Below, piece by piece: positions 5,605 through 7,915 of a stretch of 7,915 nucleotides of DNA. The DNA is from CAZALT01 sp964485515 (GTDB taxonomy: Bacteria; Actinomycetota; Acidimicrobiia; Acidimicrobiales; Acidimicrobilacustridaceae): assembly GCA_964485515.1 (NCBI GenBank), contig CAZALT010000160.1, positions 1-7,915 on the forward strand, in the 5' to 3' direction. The notes beneath the pieces were generated by a model that did not search any database, was not told the origin of the DNA, and was given only the letters and a program-made list of their open reading frames with translations. Position 1 is the first letter of the stretch, and every line of letters begins with the position of its first letter. Both the position numbers and the translations under genes were made by a program.

Positions 5605-7325
5605 TCAGGGGGTGGCGGCCGCCCGTTCGACGAGGACCTTCTTGAGGACCTTGCCCACCTCGTTNNNNNNNNNNNNNNNNNNNNNNNNNNNNNNNNNNNN
5701 NNNNNNNNNNNNNNNNNNNNNNNNNNNNNNNNNNNNNNNNNNNNNNNNNNNNNNNNNNNNNNNNGGGTGGCGGCCGCCCGTTCGACGAGGACCTTCTTGA
5801 GGACCTTGCCCACCTCGTTGCGCGGCAGCTCGTCGATGACCTCGAACCGGACGGGGACCTTGTAGGGCGCCAGGTGCTCACGGCACAGCGCCACGAGGTC
5901 CTCGTCGGCCGGCACGTCGCCTCGCACGACGAGGTACGCCCAGGGGACCTCGCCGAGACGCTCGTCCGGTACGCCGACCACGCCAGCATCGGCGACCGCC
6001 GGCGAGAGCCGCAGGACCTCCTCGACATCGCCGGGGAAGACCTTGAGGCCACCTCGATTGATCATGTCGCTGACCCGGCCTTCGATCCACACGAAGCCCT
6101 CGGGATCGACCCGGGCGAGGTCACCCGTGCGGAAGTAGCCGTCATCGCTCAGTCGATCGGACAGGTCGGCCCCATCGGCGTAGCCGCCGCTCATCGCAGG
6201 CGTGCGCACCCAGAGCTCGCCCGCCTCGTCCAGCCCGAGCGGGTTCCCGTCGGCGTCGGCCAGGCGGAGCTCGACGCCGTCGTGCGGCCGGCCGATCGAT
6301 CCCAGCTTGTCGGGATGGGCGCGCAGGTCGGCCGCGCTCCAGCCGATGATCTCGCCCCCCACCTCGGTCTGGCCGTAGCAGTTGAGGATGCCGACACCGA
6401 ACCGGGCGTCGAACCGCTGGGCCTGGAGCGGAGAGAGCGGCGCGGTGATGCTGCGCACGAAGCGAAGCGGCGCGAGGTCGGTGATGGTCTCGTCGTCAGA
6501 CAGCATCGCCATCGCTGCGGGCGGGAGGACCGTCGACGTGATCGCGAACCGCTTCACCAGCCGGGCGAACTCCTGGGTGTCGAACTGGTCCATCGTGACG
6601 ATGGTCGCCCCGGTGCGCATGCCGAACACGATGCTGTACAGGCCCGCCCACACCGACAACGACACCGGCACGAGGTTGACGACGCGCCGCTTCGGCGCAA
6701 CCGGTGTGGTGCCGCCCGTCGCCTCGTCCGACGGCTTCGGATCCTCTGAGCCCTCCGGAACGGACTTGGCGGAGCTCGGGCGGAGCTTGCGCAGGACTCC
6801 GTCGATCAGGTCGAGCACGCCATCGTGCAGCAGCAACACCGGCTTGGGCTTGCCCGTGGTCCCGGAGGTGAACTGGATGAGGGCAACCTCAGGTCCGTAG
6901 TGGTCCCCGATCCGCTCAGGGCCGTCTCGCACGTCCAGTGGCTCGTCGACCGGACCGTCGGCATCGCCGAGGACGATCACGGACACGTCGGTGAACCGGT
7001 CGGCGTGCTCAGCCGTCGTGATGATCGCGCCGAGCGACACCACCCCGAAGACGTGGTCGATCTCATCAGGGGTGAGCCGTGGGTTGAGCGGCACGTACAC
7101 CGCTCCAGCGCGCCAGATGCCGAACAGCACGCTCGTCACGTCGATGCCGTCGGCAAGCATGACCCCGATCGGAACGCCGTAGCCCACACCGGCGCTGGCC
7201 AGTGCCTCGACGACCTGGAGCGAGCGGGCCTGGATCTCGCCACGGCTGGCGTCGCGGCCTCCGGCGTGGACGAGGAGCTCGTCGACGTCCTTGTCGGGGT
7301 CGAACAGCAGCTCGGAGAGGTTCAT
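5605..7325 (-). CDS. Class I adenylate-forming acyl-CoA synthetase (interrupted by an assembly gap)
   Basis: This enzyme should activate a carboxylic acid with ATP and CoA, via an acyl-AMP, to acyl-CoA. Removing the 155-base artefact (one 55-base copy plus 100 N) gives an open 521-codon frame ending in TGA at 5607-5605, normal length for the family. Core motifs, numbered on the repaired protein: P-loop TSGTTGKPK at 153-161; YGQTE at 317-321; YFRTGD at 397-402; the hinge region with Arg417, Asp420 and MINRGG; and the C-terminal PRNEVGK with catalytic Lys507. Oddities are PKPV instead of the usual PKGV after the P-loop, PVSLSVWAG where a P-x-x-H is common, and a Pro/Ser/Glu/Lys-rich insert at about 182-214. 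Substrate cannot be assigned; fatty, aryl or steroid-side-chain acids are all possible. It starts six bases after the crotonase stop, with GAGAAGG inside the end of that gene as ribosome site, implying an operon. Confidence 0.9.
5610..5819. repeat. 55-bp identical copies flanking the N gap
   Basis: Bases 5610-5664 and 5765-5819 are identical over all 55 positions, in direct orientation, with only the 100 N between them. Both copies encode the same C-terminal segment of the CoA ligase, from NEVGK to AAAT on the - strand. Counting each copy once restores the ligase reading frame. The best reading is one genomic copy present at the ends of two overlapping contigs, not a biological repeat; 55 is also a common assembler k-mer size. 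Confidence 0.95.
5665..5764. other. Assembly gap (100 N)
   Basis: This is a run of exactly 100 N, the conventional placeholder for a gap of unknown size. The flanking 55-base identity indicates a true gap size of minus 55 bases, so no sequence needs to be missing here. Confidence 0.98.
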
Positions 7326-7331
7326 CGGGCG

Positions 7332-7915
7332 CTACGCCTTCTCGTCGGGGGAGGCGGCGGTCGCCGAGTCCGTGGTGGAGATGGGAGCCCAGTTCGGATC
7401 ACGCTTTTCGGCGAAGGCCATCGGCCCTTCGGTCTGGTCGGGGTGGCCCCACATGCTCACCAGCTCCTTGGCACCAGCCTTGCACGCGTCGGTCAGGCCG
7501 AACTCGAGCGCGGCCCACAAGGCGCGCTTGGTGGCGGCCATGGCCGACGGCGAGTTCTTGGCGATCTTCTCGGCGAGCTCCTGGGCGGCGTCTTGGAGCT
7601 TGTCTGGCGGGTCGATGATCTCGCTGATCATCCCCAGCTCCAGGGCTCGTTGGGCGGGCATCCGCTCGTACTTGCCGACGAAGGCCATGCGCATGACGGC
7701 CTCGGCTGGCATCTTGCGGATGAGCCCGATGGCTTCGAGGGACACGACCTGGCCGACCGACACGTGCGGATCGAAGAACGTGGCGTCCGACGCGGCGATG
7801 ACGATGTCGGCGTCGGCGACCCAGTGGAACGCTCCACCGGCGCAGATGCCGTTCACGGCGGTGATGATCGGCTTCCACACCTCCTGGTGCCACCCGGTGA
7901 AGTGGATGTCGAAGT
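7332..7915 (-). CDS. Crotonase-superfamily protein (enoyl-CoA hydratase/isomerase-like), 5' end outside the window
   Basis: The frame is open from the right edge to TAG at 7334-7332, giving 193 visible residues; about 70 N-terminal residues lie beyond the window. Numbering from the first complete visible codon: WKPIITAVNGICAGGAF at 13-29 is the core crotonase segment with the second oxyanion-hole glycine, followed by ADADIVIAASDATFFDPHVSVG at about 33-54, the helical region with RMPAQRALELGMISEII, and the C-terminal trimerisation helices. In classical enoyl-CoA hydratase the two catalytic glutamates fall where this protein has His30 and His50. It is therefore probably not a standard hydratase; an isomerase, hydrolase or retro-Claisen type enzyme is possible. 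The GTG at 7880 is an internal codon, since homology continues upstream (HQEVWKP). It is the promoter-proximal visible gene of the pair with the CoA ligase. The tail after NWAPI is Ala/Thr/Ser-rich and probably disordered. Confidence 0.88.
   Translation of the reverse strand, partial: FDIHFTGWHQEVWKPIITAVNGICAGGAFHWVADADIVIAASDATFFDPHVSVGQVVSLEAIGLIRKMPAEAVMRMAFVGKYERMPAQRALELGMISEIIDPPDKLQDAAQELAEKIAKNSPSAMAATKRALWAALEFGLTDACKAGAKELVSMWGHPDQTEGPMAFAEKRDPNWAPISTTDSATAASPDEKA

Noticed and set aside
5610..5819. The 55-bp direct repeats as transposon ends, target duplications or an att site
   Set aside because: They encode the ligase C-terminus, flank only Ns, and collapsing them restores the gene, so an assembly overlap explains them fully.
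5874..6749. A 291-codon + strand frame opposite the CoA ligase
   Set aside because: It has no family motifs and is antisense to clearly recognisable adenylation motifs.

Overview
The window is high-GC bacterial DNA with strong G/C preference at third codon positions, occasional GTG starts and several families common in Actinobacteria: a CsoR-type copper operator, S-layer homology (SLH) repeats behind a Thr-rich linker, a PPOX/F420-type oxidoreductase, and acyl-CoA genes. An uncultured actinobacterium, possibly of the Acidimicrobiia, is my best guess; this is inference. A run of exactly 100 N at 5665-5764 shows that the sequence is a draft scaffold.

Layout. On the + strand, 1-4852 holds (i) a possible tail of an upstream gene, (ii) a copper promoter whose spacer and -10 box are covered by a near-perfect CsoR-type palindrome, (iii) copA, a complete 765-aa Cu(+)-exporting P1B-type ATPase, (iv) a secreted protein with an unrecognised N-terminal domain, a Thr-rich linker and three C-terminal SLH repeats, and (v) a YoaK/DUF1275 membrane protein that may be translated from a leaderless mRNA. 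On the - strand, 7915-4944 holds (vi) a crotonase-family protein running off the right edge, (vii) an acyl-CoA synthetase starting 6 bases after it, (viii) an N-terminally truncated PPOX-class oxidoreductase and (ix) a small GNAT (COG2388 type) acetyltransferase. The two arms converge at 4853-4943, which contains a short hairpin and an 8-bp tandem repeat.

How the genes fit together. copA appears to be an autonomous, copper-induced export unit; csoR is not visible here. The crotonase and the CoA ligase look like a translationally coupled pair for activating and processing an unidentified carboxylic acid. The SLH protein, YoaK protein and GNAT protein show no evident link to either unit.

The most checkable result concerns the N gap. 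The 55 bases before it (5610-5664) are identical to the 55 bases after it (5765-5819). Removing 155 bases (one copy plus the Ns) restores an intact 521-codon ligase ending in a stop, so the gap is almost certainly an unmerged contig overlap. The neighbouring PPOX gene loses its N-terminus within a few bases of that contig end, so its truncation may be a strain variant or an assembly chimera. I did not find a convincing new multi-gene system. The biochemically most unusual points are the crotonase with histidines at both usual catalytic glutamate positions and the ligase with a disordered insert and altered motifs.
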